The translations under genes were made by a program, and so were the position numbers. DNA of 51,729 bases from Candidatus Gastranaerophilales bacterium. GTDB taxonomy: Bacteria > Cyanobacteriota > Vampirovibrionia > Gastranaerophilales > Gastranaerophilaceae. The stretch lies in contig CALUTD010000015.1 in NCBI GenBank assembly GCA_944323625.1, forward strand, positions 1-51,729. Reading direction: 5' to 3'. The notes under the pieces were generated by a model. It was given only the letters and a program-made list of their open reading frames with translations, did no database searches and was not told where the DNA came from. Shown here piece after piece: positions 41,146-50,665 of the stretch. Every line of letters begins with the position of its first letter. The first letter of the stretch is position 1.

Positions 41146-42366
41146 CTATGAAAATGTTTTTATTTCCGCATCTATTTTCTTTAATAAATCAGGAATCATC
41201 AACGATTGAGGACAGTTTGTATTACATAAGTTACAGCTTATACACTTATCTGCTCTTTCATTTTCATCCAATGTATTATAATAGATAGAAAATAACATTT
41301 TGTTTCCTGTTGTTTTATATTGGTTGTACAAAGAAAATATAGCCGGAATATTTATACCTCTCGGGCAAACTTCCAAGCAGTATTTGCAAGCTGTGCAATT
41401 TATTTCACCCTGTGATTGAATTACTTTCGCAACTTCTTGTGCTGCAATATTTTCCTGTTCATCCATTTCTTTATAATCAATAAATGTTTGAATATTTTGT
41501 TTTACCTGTTCAAGGTTGCTCATACCGCTTAATACGGTAATTACGTTTTTTCTGCTTGCCGCCCATCTTAAACCGAATGCAGCAGGAGTTGCATCAGGGT
41601 AGTATTCTTTTAATTTTGCAAGTGCTTTATCACTTAAATTGACAAGTCCGCCGCCTCTTAAAGGTTCCATAACCGTTACGGGAATATTATGTGACTGTAC
41701 TATATCATACTGTTCTTTTGCTTTTACAACATCCCAATCAAGATAATTAATTTGAAGCTGTGCAAAATCCCAAGGGTGCTCGGGGGCAACTTCTTTTAAC
41801 ATCTCGGGAGTTCCGTGGAATGAAAAGCCCACATATTTTACTCTGCCTTCTTTTTTAAATTCCATCAACTGATTATACATATCATAATTACGATAATTAT
41901 CTATTGTATTTTTATTGATATTATGAACCATATAAAAATCAAAATAGTCAGTCTGACATTTTTTTAATTGTTCATCAAAAATTCTTCTTACATCGTCTTT
42001 TGATTTCATGTGCATGGCAGGACTCTTATCCGCAATAATAAGACTTTTCCTGTCATAATGTTTTAAAACATTACCCATTGCAGTTTCAGATTTTCCGTTA
42101 ACGTACATATATGCGGTATCAAAGTAATTTGCACCATGAGCCATACAATACTCAACCATTTTTTCAAGTTCGGGCATGTCCACTTCGGCGCCGTTCATTG
42201 GTAGCCTCATACAGCCCAACCCCAGCAGAGGAACAAGAATATCTTTATATTGTCTTTTTGCCACCTGATTTTCGGATAATACGGGCTTTTTTTGTCCGCA
42301 ACCGGTCAACAGTGCACTGCCGCCTATTGCTAATGCCGAGTTAATTATAAATTCACGTCTTTTCAT
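41146..42366 (-). CDS. Tat-exported aldo/keto reductase with C-terminal ferredoxin domain
   Basis: The 406-residue product begins MKRREFIINSALAIGGSALL and TGCGQKK: a twin-arginine motif (RREFI), hydrophobic stretch and lipobox Cys, so it is probably a Tat-dependent lipoprotein. Residues 40-310 form an aldo/keto reductase barrel with the tetrad contexts NYFDTAYMYVNG (Asp, Tyr), IIADKSP (Lys) and DFYMVHNIN (His). The end carries two 4Fe-4S motifs, CTACKYCLEVCPRG and CISCNLCNTNCPQS. The combination with tatA, tatC and a membrane polyferredoxin downstream suggests an envelope redox system. AGGAGG precedes the ATG. The substrate is unknown. Confidence 0.85.
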   Translation of the reverse strand: MKRREFIINSALAIGGSALLTGCGQKKPVLSENQVAKRQYKDILVPLLGLGCMRLPMNGAEVDMPELEKMVEYCMAHGANYFDTAYMYVNGKSETAMGNVLKHYDRKSLIIADKSPAMHMKSKDDVRRIFDEQLKKCQTDYFDFYMVHNINKNTIDNYRNYDMYNQLMEFKKEGRVKYVGFSFHGTPEMLKEVAPEHPWDFAQLQINYLDWDVVKAKEQYDIVQSHNIPVTVMEPLRGGGLVNLSDKALAKLKEYYPDATPAAFGLRWAASRKNVITVLSGMSNLEQVKQNIQTFIDYKEMDEQENIAAQEVAKVIQSQGEINCTACKYCLEVCPRGINIPAIFSLYNQYKTTGNKMLFSIYYNTLDENERADKCISCNLCNTNCPQSLMIPDLLKKIDAEIKTFS

Positions 42367-42389
42367 TTTTCCTCCTGTTTAACAACATT

Positions 42390-42420
42390 ATAATACACTC
42401 TGATAGTAACTATCAGTCAA
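42390..42420 (-). promoter_or_regulatory. Promoter of the aldo-keto reductase/Tat operon with palindromic operator
   Basis: On the minus strand: TTGACT (42420-42415), a 19-base spacer, TATTAT (42395-42390). The perfect dyad CTGATAG-TTA-CTATCAG spans 42400-42416. The block TTGACTGATAG is identical to that in the lar promoter, and the second half-site CTATCA is shared. A common MerR-type regulator is the simplest explanation. Confidence 0.7.
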
Positions 42421-42452
42421 GGGTTATATTGAAACAGTTTATATGGATTTGT

Positions 42453-43763
42453 TTATATATCGGGTGTATTTTCAAGTTTTTCAACAAGAATCTTTTTTAT
42501 ACGTCTGTTTTTTAATTCAACAACTTTTAATTTTAAATTTTCTATTTGAATTTCATCATTAATTCTTGCGAGTCTGCAAAGAAGTTTATTTACAAGTCCG
42601 CCTATTGTATCAACATCATCATCTTCTTCCTGTTTCAGGTTAAAGTATTGCGAAAACTCTTCAATTCTGTATAATCCGTTAACAATATATTTATTTTCAC
42701 TGACTTTTTTAATATCGGTTTCTTCTTCATCAAACTCATCCTGAACAGAGCCAAAAACTTCTTCCAATATATCTTCCATTGTAACAATACCGGATACTCC
42801 GCCAAATTCATCAATTACAATTGCAATTTCGGTTTTATTTTTCTTAAATTCTTCAAGTAAGATATCTGTTGTCATTGTTTCAGGTACAAAAACGGCGGGT
42901 CGTATTACGTCTTTTATTTGAATTTCCTGATTTTTTAACTGAAAAGAATATAAATCTTTAACGTGTAGAATCCCTATGATATTATCTATGGTTTCAGAAT
43001 ATACAGGATATCTTGTATATTGGTTTTCCAACACTATTTTGGCATAGTTATCTTTATCAACATCAACGGGAATGCAAACAATGTTACATCTTGGCACCAT
43101 AACCTGTTTTGCTGTTAAATCAGTGAAACCGAGTGTATTTTTGAGGATAAAACTTTCGGTTTTATTTAATACACCGCCTCTAAAGCTTTCATCAATAATC
43201 ATATCAAGTTCTTCTTCCGAATGAACAGAATTGTGCGCCTGTGCGGGGGCAATGTGTATGAGTTTTAAAAGCCAATTACCGAAACCGTTTAACAAAAATA
43301 TAAACGGATGAAGAATTAATGCAACAAATACAAGCGGTCTTGTAACAAAAAGAGTTGTTTTTTCCGGAAATTGCAGTGCTATTGACTTAGGCATTAACTC
43401 ACCTATTACAACATGCATAAACGTTATAAGTGCAAAAGCTATAATTGTTGCAATCGAATGGGAGGCAACGGAGCTTGTAACATGGGGTAAAAAATCAAAA
43501 AGCGGATGAATTAACTTGGCCAAAGTAGCTTCACCTACCCAGCCGAGCCCGATACTTGCTATTGTTATTCCAAGCTGTGTCGCCGCAATATATCTGTCCA
43601 AAGTATTAAGCGCTTTCACCGCGACATTGGCGGTCTTATTCCCTTCATTGGCAAGTTGCTGTATTCTCGTATGCCTCACACTGACAAGAGCAAATTCAGA
43701 AGCAACAAAAAACGCATTTGCAAGTAAAAATAATAATATAACAAATAAATTTAATAATATCAT
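42453..43763 (-). CDS. CNNM/CorC-family (hemolysin-like) membrane protein
   Basis: Inner-membrane protein of the CNNM family, several of which move magnesium or other divalent ions. The 436-residue product has a DUF21 domain with three or four membrane helices (about residues 1-190; VASEFALVSVRHTRIQQLA, GVVIGELMPKS-like block VVIGELMPKSIAL), a tandem CBS pair (about 215-335; VMVPRCNIVCI, ETMTTDILLEEFKKNKTEIA, DEFGGVSGIVTMEDILEEV) and a C-terminal CorC_HlyC domain (about 350-425). It stands alone between the Tat operon and coaX, with GAGG before the ATG. Confidence 0.9.
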   Translation of the reverse strand: MILLNLFVILLFLLANAFFVASEFALVSVRHTRIQQLANEGNKTANVAVKALNTLDRYIAATQLGITIASIGLGWVGEATLAKLIHPLFDFLPHVTSSVASHSIATIIAFALITFMHVVIGELMPKSIALQFPEKTTLFVTRPLVFVALILHPFIFLLNGFGNWLLKLIHIAPAQAHNSVHSEEELDMIIDESFRGGVLNKTESFILKNTLGFTDLTAKQVMVPRCNIVCIPVDVDKDNYAKIVLENQYTRYPVYSETIDNIIGILHVKDLYSFQLKNQEIQIKDVIRPAVFVPETMTTDILLEEFKKNKTEIAIVIDEFGGVSGIVTMEDILEEVFGSVQDEFDEEETDIKKVSENKYIVNGLYRIEEFSQYFNLKQEEDDDVDTIGGLVNKLLCRLARINDEIQIENLKLKVVELKNRRIKKILVEKLENTPDI

Positions 43764-43852
43764 ATAACCTCAACTACATAGGTACCACTTCTGATTATAC
43801 TATATAAAGGCTTCATTTATAAACATTGTTACAATTAAGCTTTTTACATTAT

Positions 43853-44617
43853 TTATCTGTTCAGTTCATATAACATTTTTGCACCGATTAAAGTCAGGTG
43901 AGGATTTATATAATCAAATTTTCGTTTTAAATATTTACTTATAATTGATGAATATCCGCCTGTTGCAATAATAACAGCTTTCTGACCCAATTCTTTTTCA
44001 CATTCTGTTATTAAACCGTCTATCATTGCGGCATGACCCAAAACTATTCCCGAGAGCATTGCATCTATAGTGTTTCTGCCTATTACGCTTTTGGGAATTT
44101 CAATATTTAACTTTGGAAGTTTTGAAGTCTTTACACTCAATGATTCTGCCTGTATTTTCATGCCGGCAGTTATTATTCCGCCTATAAATTCGTTATTTGA
44201 GTTAACAATATCAAATGTAGTTGCGGTACCGAAATCGACTACTATAGCAGGAGTTGAGTATAAACCGTAAGCCGCTTCTGCATTGGCTATTCTGTCAGCA
44301 CCTATTTGGGATATATCATCCGTTTTCAAAGTTACATTTGTTTTTATTTTATGTGAAATAATTAACGAATTTATTCCCAAATATTTTCTTAAGGCAGTTT
44401 CAATTCTTTCTGTAAGTTGGACAACAACACTGGAAATTACTGCGGCAGTTATTTTATCCTGCAAATTTGTTTCTCTTAGTAAATTTTTTATAAAGACTCC
44501 GTATTCATCTTCTGTTCTTGTTATTTCTGTAGATAAGCGCCAAAAATGAACTATTTCGTTATTGTCAAATACTCCGAGTGTAATATTTGTATTCCCTATA
44601 TCAATTATGAGCAGCAT
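43853..44617 (-). CDS. coaX: Type III pantothenate kinase
   Basis: First step of coenzyme A synthesis. The 254-residue product has the ASKHA-fold motifs of CoaX: LIIDIGNTNITLGVF at the N-terminus (Asp6), GADRIANAEAAYGLY, VVDFGTATTFDIV (about residues 125-137), GGIITAGMKIQAESL and ATGGYSS. It starts three bases after aroQ and is the last gene of the run manC-dxr-aroQ-coaX, all on one strand and nearly touching. Confidence 0.95.
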   Translation of the reverse strand: MLLIIDIGNTNITLGVFDNNEIVHFWRLSTEITRTEDEYGVFIKNLLRETNLQDKITAAVISSVVVQLTERIETALRKYLGINSLIISHKIKTNVTLKTDDISQIGADRIANAEAAYGLYSTPAIVVDFGTATTFDIVNSNNEFIGGIITAGMKIQAESLSVKTSKLPKLNIEIPKSVIGRNTIDAMLSGIVLGHAAMIDGLITECEKELGQKAVIIATGGYSSIISKYLKRKFDYINPHLTLIGAKMLYELNR

Positions 44618-44620
44618 TTT

Positions 44621-45055
44621 TTATCCTTTTAAATAATCTGTTACGGCAATAAGCCCCAATTTATAACTGTCAACTCCGAATCCGGTTATTTGACCGATAC
44701 AGGCAGGTGCTGTCAGTGATGTTTTTCTAAACTCTTCTCTTTTATGTATATTTGAAAGATGAATTTCAACTGTCGGAATTGAAACGGCAAGAAGTGCATC
44801 TCTTATTGCAACGCTTGTATGAGTATATGCAGCCGGGTTCATTACAATTGCATCATATAAACCTTTTGCCTGTTGGATTTTTGTAACAAGTTCACCTTCA
44901 ATATTACTTTGATAAAAATCCGCTTCAACATTTAATTTTTTTGCTTCGGATTTTACAAAATTTTCTATATCAGCTAACGTTTGATTTCCGTATTTATCAG
45001 GTTCTCTTGTTCCTAAAAGGTTTAAATTGGGTCCGTTTAAAAATAATATTTTCAT
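44621..45055 (-). CDS. aroQ: Type II 3-dehydroquinate dehydratase
   Basis: Third step of the shikimate pathway. The 144-residue product is the usual size and has [18 protein letters not shown] (catalytic Tyr near residue 22), [30 protein letters not shown] (with the catalytic His near 101 contributed by [14 protein letters not shown]). The start overlaps the end of dxr by four bases (ATGA), so translation is coupled. There are no other shikimate genes in the window. Confidence 0.95.
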   Translation of the reverse strand: MKILFLNGPNLNLLGTREPDKYGNQTLADIENFVKSEAKKLNVEADFYQSNIEGELVTKIQQAKGLYDAIVMNPAAYTHTSVAIRDALLAVSIPTVEIHLSNIHKREEFRKTSLTAPACIGQITGFGVDSYKLGLIAVTDYLKG

Positions 45056-46212
45056 ATAACTGCCTGCATTCTGTCTATTATTGCTCTTGTTTGTTTTCTT
45101 ATTTTATCATCTTCTTCAAGAATTTGTTCAATTGATGGATTATTTATTGAAATATATGAATCAAAAACTTGTTTGGTTATGTCGTAAATATCAAAAAATC
45201 TTAATTTACCCTCAAGAAATGCAAGTACTGCTTCTTCATTTGCGGCATTTAGACAAACGGTATATGTTCCGCCTTTTATACCTGCCTCAAACGCAAGATT
45301 AAGCGAAGGAAACTTTTTATAATCGGGCTCAAAAAACTCAAGTTTTGCAGCTTTTATAAAATCAAAACTTTCGGTTTCTATTCCTTCATATCTATCAGGA
45401 TAAGTCAATGCATATTGAATCGGGATATGCATACTCGGACGCCCTATTTGGGCAATTATACTGCCGTCTTTGTATTCTACAGCGCTGTGAACATAACTTT
45501 GAGGATGAACAACAACTTTTATATCATCGTAATCAACATCAAATAAATGATGTGCCTCTATAACTTCAAGCCCTTTATTCATAAGAGTTGCGGAATCAAC
45601 TGTTATTTTTTTGCCCATATTCCATCTCGGATGGTTCAATACATCTTTTAATTCCGCATTCTTTATATCATCTTCTTCCCATGTTCTGAATGGGCCTCCC
45701 GATGAAGTGATTATAAGGTGTTTTAAATCTTTTCGATTATTAAGACATTGAAAAATTGCCGAATGCTCGCTGTCGACAGGTAAAATTTTGACATTATTTT
45801 CTTTTGCCAGCTTCATAATTATGTCACCGGCCATAACAAGAGTTTCTTTATTCGCAAGAGCTATATCTTTTTTATTTTTTATTGCCTCAATTGTAGGTTT
45901 TAAACCTATCTTGCCTGAAACCGCAACCAAAACAATATCTGCTTCTTTAATATCGGCGATATTAATAAGCCCTTCTTCTCCATTATATATTTTAACATCA
46001 GGGTGCTTTGAACTTAAATATTCAGAGTCCTTAGAGTTTTTTACCGAAACGTATTTTGGTTGATATTTTTCTATTTGACAGGAAAGGAGGTTTACATTAC
46101 TTCCTGCCGTAAGTGCAATTACTTCAAATTTATCTTTTAATGAATCAATAACTTCAAGAGCCTGTGTTCCTATTGACCCTGTTGACCCTAAAATAGAAAT
46201 TTTTTTAACCAT
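45052..46212 (-). CDS. dxr: 1-deoxy-D-xylulose-5-phosphate reductoisomerase
   Basis: Second enzyme of the MEP isoprenoid pathway. The 386-residue product has the NADPH-binding opening [18 protein letters not shown] (GSTGSIG at 9-15), [12 protein letters not shown], the metal and substrate block [49 protein letters not shown] (given here in two parts: HPRWNMGKK and [12 protein letters not shown]) and [16 protein letters not shown]. It lies between manC and aroQ with two-base and minus-four-base junctions. Confidence 0.96.
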   Translation of the reverse strand: MVKKISILGSTGSIGTQALEVIDSLKDKFEVIALTAGSNVNLLSCQIEKYQPKYVSVKNSKDSEYLSSKHPDVKIYNGEEGLINIADIKEADIVLVAVSGKIGLKPTIEAIKNKKDIALANKETLVMAGDIIMKLAKENNVKILPVDSEHSAIFQCLNNRKDLKHLIITSSGGPFRTWEEDDIKNAELKDVLNHPRWNMGKKITVDSATLMNKGLEVIEAHHLFDVDYDDIKVVVHPQSYVHSAVEYKDGSIIAQIGRPSMHIPIQYALTYPDRYEGIETESFDFIKAAKLEFFEPDYKKFPSLNLAFEAGIKGGTYTVCLNAANEEAVLAFLEGKLRFFDIYDITKQVFDSYISINNPSIEQILEEDDKIRKQTRAIIDRMQAVI

Positions 46213-46214
46213 TT

Positions 46215-47654
46215 TTATGCTCTGCCGTATATATCTTCCAATCTTTCAATATCATTTTCATCCAAAATATCACCCTGTTGAATTTCAATTACTTTTAATT
46301 GGATATTGCCATGATTTTGAAGTGAATGCACTTCTTCTATATCTATGTCAATACTTTCGCCGGGGTTTAATTTGTAAGTTTCATCACCTTTAATTATTGT
46401 TGCTTCACCTTCTAAAATAATCCAGTGCTCGCTTCTGTGGTGATGAAGCTGAATACTTAGCTTTGCATTGGGATTAACCGCAATACATTTTGTCAAAAAA
46501 CCTTCACCCTCTTCAAGGACAGTGTAATATCCCCACGGGCGAAAAACTGTTTTGTGTATTTCTTTTGTTTTTGAATTTTTATCATTTAATTTTTTATATA
46601 TATTTTTTACCCCGTTTGTATTATTTTTATCACAAACCAAAAGAGCATCTTCTGTATCTATAACAAAGGTATCTTTAATTCCGAGAGTCGCAACAAGTTT
46701 TGAATCCGAATAAATCATTGAATTTTCAGAATCAATCTCAATTGCTTTGCCGTGTATTACATTCCCTTTTTCATTTTTTGGAGATAAGTCATAAATAGCA
46801 TCCCATGAACCTATATCTTTCCATTCTGTGTCAAGATTAACAGCCGCAATCTTTTTGCTTTTTTCCATTACAGCATAATCTATTGATATATCGGGCATTT
46901 TTTCATATATTTCCATAGGTATTGAAGGAATAGAAGTTTGAACTTCCTGATTAATGATAATATTATAAATTTCAGGAGAATATTTTTTTAATTCAGAAAA
47001 ATATGTATCGGGCGTAAACATATAAATTCCGGAGTTTACATATTTTTTACCTTTTAATTCTTCTTTCTGTTTTTTAGAAGCAGGTTTTTCTATAAAGCCC
47101 GTAACTTTCAGTGCAGCGGGTTGAATTTGCGATACTTTGGGATTCTTTCTTGCTTTTATATATCCGAAATTTTCGTTTATATTGTCTGATTCAGAGATAA
47201 AAGCAACAATATAACCGTTTTTTGCAAGTTCTGTACCTTTTAAAATTGCATTTGTAAACCCTTCTCTGCTGCTGAAAATTTGATCTGACGGTACTGCAAG
47301 TATAACCGGAGTTGAAAATTGAGCATAATTATCATTAATATATTTGACTGCTGCCGATAAAGCCGGGGCCGTGTTTTTTGACACTGATTCAGTAAGAACG
47401 GTATAGCCGGATTTTCTGCAAAATTTTTCCTGTAATACTTTCAACTGGCTTTTAATTTCAGAAACATACTTAATATTTGCTGCCGTTATAATATTTTTAT
47501 CGTCCGAAATACCTGCAAGTTTTAAAAAAGTCTGCTGAAACAGAGAATATTCATCTCCCAATCTGAACATTTGTTTCGGCGACATTTCTCTTGATAATGG
47601 CCATAGCCTGCTTCCCTGTCCGCCTGCTAAAATTACTGAATACAATCCTGACAT
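46215..47654 (-). CDS. manC: Bifunctional mannose-1-phosphate guanylyltransferase / mannose-6-phosphate isomerase (paralogue 2)
   Basis: Makes GDP-mannose. The 479-residue product starts YSVILAGGQGSRLWPLSREM followed by SPKQMFRL, the canonical form of the signature, and continues ILAVPSDQIF, GFIEKPASKK, YVNSGIYMFTPDTYF and WKDIGSWDAI. The C-terminal cupin has FRPWGYYTVLEEGEGF, SIQLHHHRSEHWIILEGEA and ESIDIDIEEVHSLQN. It is more conventional than paralogue 1 (20478-21872). It heads the manC-dxr-aroQ-coaX run and is divergent from anmK. Confidence 0.93.
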   Translation of the reverse strand: MSGLYSVILAGGQGSRLWPLSREMSPKQMFRLGDEYSLFQQTFLKLAGISDDKNIITAANIKYVSEIKSQLKVLQEKFCRKSGYTVLTESVSKNTAPALSAAVKYINDNYAQFSTPVILAVPSDQIFSSREGFTNAILKGTELAKNGYIVAFISESDNINENFGYIKARKNPKVSQIQPAALKVTGFIEKPASKKQKEELKGKKYVNSGIYMFTPDTYFSELKKYSPEIYNIIINQEVQTSIPSIPMEIYEKMPDISIDYAVMEKSKKIAAVNLDTEWKDIGSWDAIYDLSPKNEKGNVIHGKAIEIDSENSMIYSDSKLVATLGIKDTFVIDTEDALLVCDKNNTNGVKNIYKKLNDKNSKTKEIHKTVFRPWGYYTVLEEGEGFLTKCIAVNPNAKLSIQLHHHRSEHWIILEGEATIIKGDETYKLNPGESIDIDIEEVHSLQNHGNIQLKVIEIQQGDILDENDIERLEDIYGRA

Positions 47655-47699
47655 AACTCTCCTTAGTTATTTAGAATTATACAATAAATAATCTGAATG

Positions 47700-47727
47700 T
47701 TGAATTGTTTTTATTGTTGTCTATAAT
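47700..47727 (+). promoter_or_regulatory. Promoter giving a probable leaderless mRNA for anmK
   Basis: TTGAAT (47700-47705), 16 bases, TATAAT (47722-47727). Only six bases separate the -10 box from the ATG at 47734, placing the transcription start at the start codon. No ribosome site is present. Confidence 0.65.
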
Positions 47728-47733
47728 AAATTT

Positions 47734-48861
47734 ATGAAGAATTTTAAAACAATAATATCTCTTATGTCGGGCACTTCTTTAGATTCCGTGGATTCATGTC
47801 TTGTCAGAATATATGATGATATGTCTTTTGAAGTAATTGACTCATATTCTCTTGAATATCCTGATTCAGTCAGAGAGAAACTTCTTTTACTTGCAAATAA
47901 TAAAGGAGATGTTAAAGAAGTTTGTTTTATGAATTTTGTTGTCGGTGAATTATTTGCACAAGCTGCAAATATACTCATACAAAAATCGGGAATAAAAAAA
48001 GAAGATATTGACTTTATATCATCTCACGGGCAAACAATTTGCCATATTCCTCAAATATTAGAAATCGGAGATATTAAAACAAGAAGCACGCTTCAAATAG
48101 GCGATATATCGGTAATTTCTCAAAAGACTGGCCTAATGACAATAGGAGATTACAGAACAAAAGATATTGCCGCAAATGGGCACGGCGCGCCTCTTGTTCC
48201 GTTTGCAGATAAAATAATATTTGGAACGGATAAAAACAGGGTTATCCAAAATATAGGCGGAATATCAAACTCTACTGTTTTATCAAAAAATTGCGAGATT
48301 TTTGCGTTTGATAACGGCCCCGGTAATATGATTATTGATTACTTTATGAACAAATTATTTTCTCAGCCTTATGATAAAAACGGAGAAACTGCCGCAATGG
48401 GAACAGTTGATATTAATTGGCTTAACAGTCTTTTAAAAGAGCCTTATTATTTATTAGAACCCCCTAAAACAACCGGCAGAGAATTGTTTAATGAAGAATA
48501 TGCCAAGAAAATATATGAAACGGCGCCAAAAGATAAATATGATGTTATTGCTACGGTGACTAATTTAACTGCAAGAGTAATTGCCGACTCTTATAAAGCT
48601 TTCATACTCCCAAAAACTCAAATTGAAGAAGCGGTACTATGCGGCGGAGGAGCATACAATAAAACGCTCAGACAATATTTAAACGAATATCTGCCTGACG
48701 TTAAAATTACAACATGTGAAAATTATAATATTAATAACAAACTAAAAGAATGCATTTCTTTTGCGTTCTTAGGATACTACACATTTATAAAAAAGCCGAA
48801 TAACGTGCCGTCTTGTACGGGAGCAGATTCACCTGTTATAATGGGAAAAATTTCTTTTTAA
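47734..48861 (+). CDS. anmK: Anhydro-N-acetylmuramic acid kinase
   Basis: Recycles cell-wall anhydroMurNAc to MurNAc-6-phosphate. The 375-residue product has the AnmK motifs LMSGTSLDSVDSCLV (residues 9-23), FISSHGQTICH, GDYRTKDIAANGHGAPLVPF, QNIGGISN, FDNGPGNMIIDY and AVLCGGGAYN. There is no ribosome site; the promoter position suggests a leaderless message. The M49-like peptidase gene follows 22 bases later and may share the transcript. NagA (18815) would act on related sugars. Confidence 0.94.
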   Translation: MKNFKTIISLMSGTSLDSVDSCLVRIYDDMSFEVIDSYSLEYPDSVREKLLLLANNKGDVKEVCFMNFVVGELFAQAANILIQKSGIKKEDIDFISSHGQTICHIPQILEIGDIKTRSTLQIGDISVISQKTGLMTIGDYRTKDIAANGHGAPLVPFADKIIFGTDKNRVIQNIGGISNSTVLSKNCEIFAFDNGPGNMIIDYFMNKLFSQPYDKNGETAAMGTVDINWLNSLLKEPYYLLEPPKTTGRELFNEEYAKKIYETAPKDKYDVIATVTNLTARVIADSYKAFILPKTQIEEAVLCGGGAYNKTLRQYLNEYLPDVKITTCENYNINNKLKECISFAFLGYYTFIKKPNNVPSCTGADSPVIMGKISF

Positions 48862-48883
48862 ATTTTTATAAGGAGATAATATT

Positions 48884-50611
48884 ATGAACTTTGAATTAAA
48901 TTTAACACAAGAAGAACTCGAGAAAAGAACGAACAAAGATTATCTTATAAAAAAACCTATGCTCGATATAAATGCGCCTGAATATAATAATTTGGAGTCA
49001 GGTGACAAAGAGGCTTTAAAACATCTTGTAAGAGCCTCAAATTATGCAAACATAATTTATATGAAACAAGATAACGAATTTAATATACCCTTTTCGGAAT
49101 TTTTGAAGGAAGAAATTAAATCGGGAAATAAATTGGCGGAACTGACAAAAATATTATTTGATGCTCAGCTTGGAATTATTGGTATAGACTCTGAAGCCAA
49201 TAAAGTCATTTTATTAAAAGGCGCCAAAGAACTTCCGGGGAAAGCCTTTTATCCCTCTGATTTAAGTAAAGAAGAGTTTCATTCTATTTTGAAAACAATG
49301 TTAAAAAACGGTGAAAAAGATGAAGTTTCGAAAATTTTAAACCAAAGAACAATTGTTAAGCGCTTAGGTAATAAATTAAAAGCTTTTGATTATACCGAAG
49401 AATTTAAACAGGAATTTAATTTAATTGCAGATGAACTTGAGCTTGCCGCAAAAACTTCAACAAATAAAGATTTTAACGAATATTTACTTTTGCAATCAAA
49501 AGCATTAAGAGAAAATGACCCTATGGCAGATGCACATGCAGATAAAAAATGGGCATCTTTACAGGATACTCCGCTTGAATTTACAATTTCAAGAGAACAA
49601 TATGCCGACCTTTTAACCGGCAGTGTTATTGAAGATGAGGAACTTAAAGCATTGCTTGAAGAAAATAATATAACGCCAATATCAAAAGATTCAATAGGAA
49701 TAAGAGTCGGAATCGTCAATAAAAAGGGAACTGAAGACCTTTTAAAAGTAAAAAATTATCTCCCTTTGATGGCGGAAAATATGCCTTTAAAAGATAAATA
49801 TGAACAAAACATATCTTCAGATGAAGATAACCTTCAAACAATGGTTGATGTTGATATTGTATCTTTAAGAGGTGATGAAGGTTCATACAGAGGAGGTATT
49901 ACAATAGCACAAAACCTGCCGAACAACGATAAATTATCCCTTACAATCGGAGGAGGAAGAAGAAATGTTTACCATAGACAGGTTAGAACAAGTAATTCCC
50001 CCGAAGCTTTGGAAAGAAGAAAAAAACGACTTGATGCAACCTTAAACCCCGAACTCCATAAATATTATAACCCTGAGGCTGACCACTGGTTCACAATCGG
50101 GCATGAAAATGTTCATTCACTGGGGCCAAAATCGGGTACGGAGGCTCTCGGAAAATATAAAAATATAATTGAAGAAAATAAAGCTGATATGGGCTCGCTT
50201 GCCTTATTAAACTGTTTGGTAAATGCCGGTGTTTATTCGGAAGAAGAAAAAAAACAAATTCTCGTTACCTTTGGCGCAAACTGCTTCTTAAAAGCGAAAC
50301 CTGAACTGTCACAGGCGCACAGGGTAAGAACAGTTATGCAGACATACTATTTTATTCAACAAGGAGCAATATCAGTTGATGAAACGGGCATGATAAATAT
50401 TGATATTGACAAAATGATTCCGGCTGCGGAGAAAATGCTGACAGAAATAATAGAAGTACAGCTCTCGCAAGACTTTTCACGGGGAGAAAAATACGTGAAC
50501 GACTACTTTATTTGGAGCAGAGAATTTGAAATTTTGGCTAAAAAATTAAAAGAAGTCGATAAATCACTTAACGGAATGATTATAACACCTCTTGCCGATA
50601 ATTTGAGTTAG
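48884..50611 (+). CDS. M49-like (dipeptidyl-peptidase III type) metallopeptidase
   Basis: The 575-residue product has the zinc motif IGHENVHSLGPKSGTEALG (His407, Glu408, His411) and, about 20 residues later, IIEENKADMGSLALLNCL (Glu430/Glu431), the second zinc block of the M49 family (EExxAD/E). Classical DPP III uses a longer HExxxH; the HExxH form with GP after it matches the M49 relatives fused to Nudix domains in plants and found alone in bacteria. No signal peptide is seen, so a cytoplasmic peptide-degrading role is likely. AAGGAGAT precedes the ATG. Confidence 0.78.
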   Translation: MNFELNLTQEELEKRTNKDYLIKKPMLDINAPEYNNLESGDKEALKHLVRASNYANIIYMKQDNEFNIPFSEFLKEEIKSGNKLAELTKILFDAQLGIIGIDSEANKVILLKGAKELPGKAFYPSDLSKEEFHSILKTMLKNGEKDEVSKILNQRTIVKRLGNKLKAFDYTEEFKQEFNLIADELELAAKTSTNKDFNEYLLLQSKALRENDPMADAHADKKWASLQDTPLEFTISREQYADLLTGSVIEDEELKALLEENNITPISKDSIGIRVGIVNKKGTEDLLKVKNYLPLMAENMPLKDKYEQNISSDEDNLQTMVDVDIVSLRGDEGSYRGGITIAQNLPNNDKLSLTIGGGRRNVYHRQVRTSNSPEALERRKKRLDATLNPELHKYYNPEADHWFTIGHENVHSLGPKSGTEALGKYKNIIEENKADMGSLALLNCLVNAGVYSEEEKKQILVTFGANCFLKAKPELSQAHRVRTVMQTYYFIQQGAISVDETGMINIDIDKMIPAAEKMLTEIIEVQLSQDFSRGEKYVNDYFIWSREFEILAKKLKEVDKSLNGMIITPLADNLS

Positions 50612-50628
50612 ATTTATATAACATAATC

Positions 50629-50660
50629 ATGAACTGCACTAATTTAACAGTGCAGTTCAT
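50629..50660. terminator. Bidirectional terminator between the M49-like gene and prepilin-like gene 3
   Basis: A perfect 12-bp stem, ATGAACTGCACT (50629-50640) with AGTGCAGTTCAT (50649-50660), loop of 8 bases, A/T-rich tails on both sides. Confidence 0.85.
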
Positions 50661-50665
50661 TTAAT

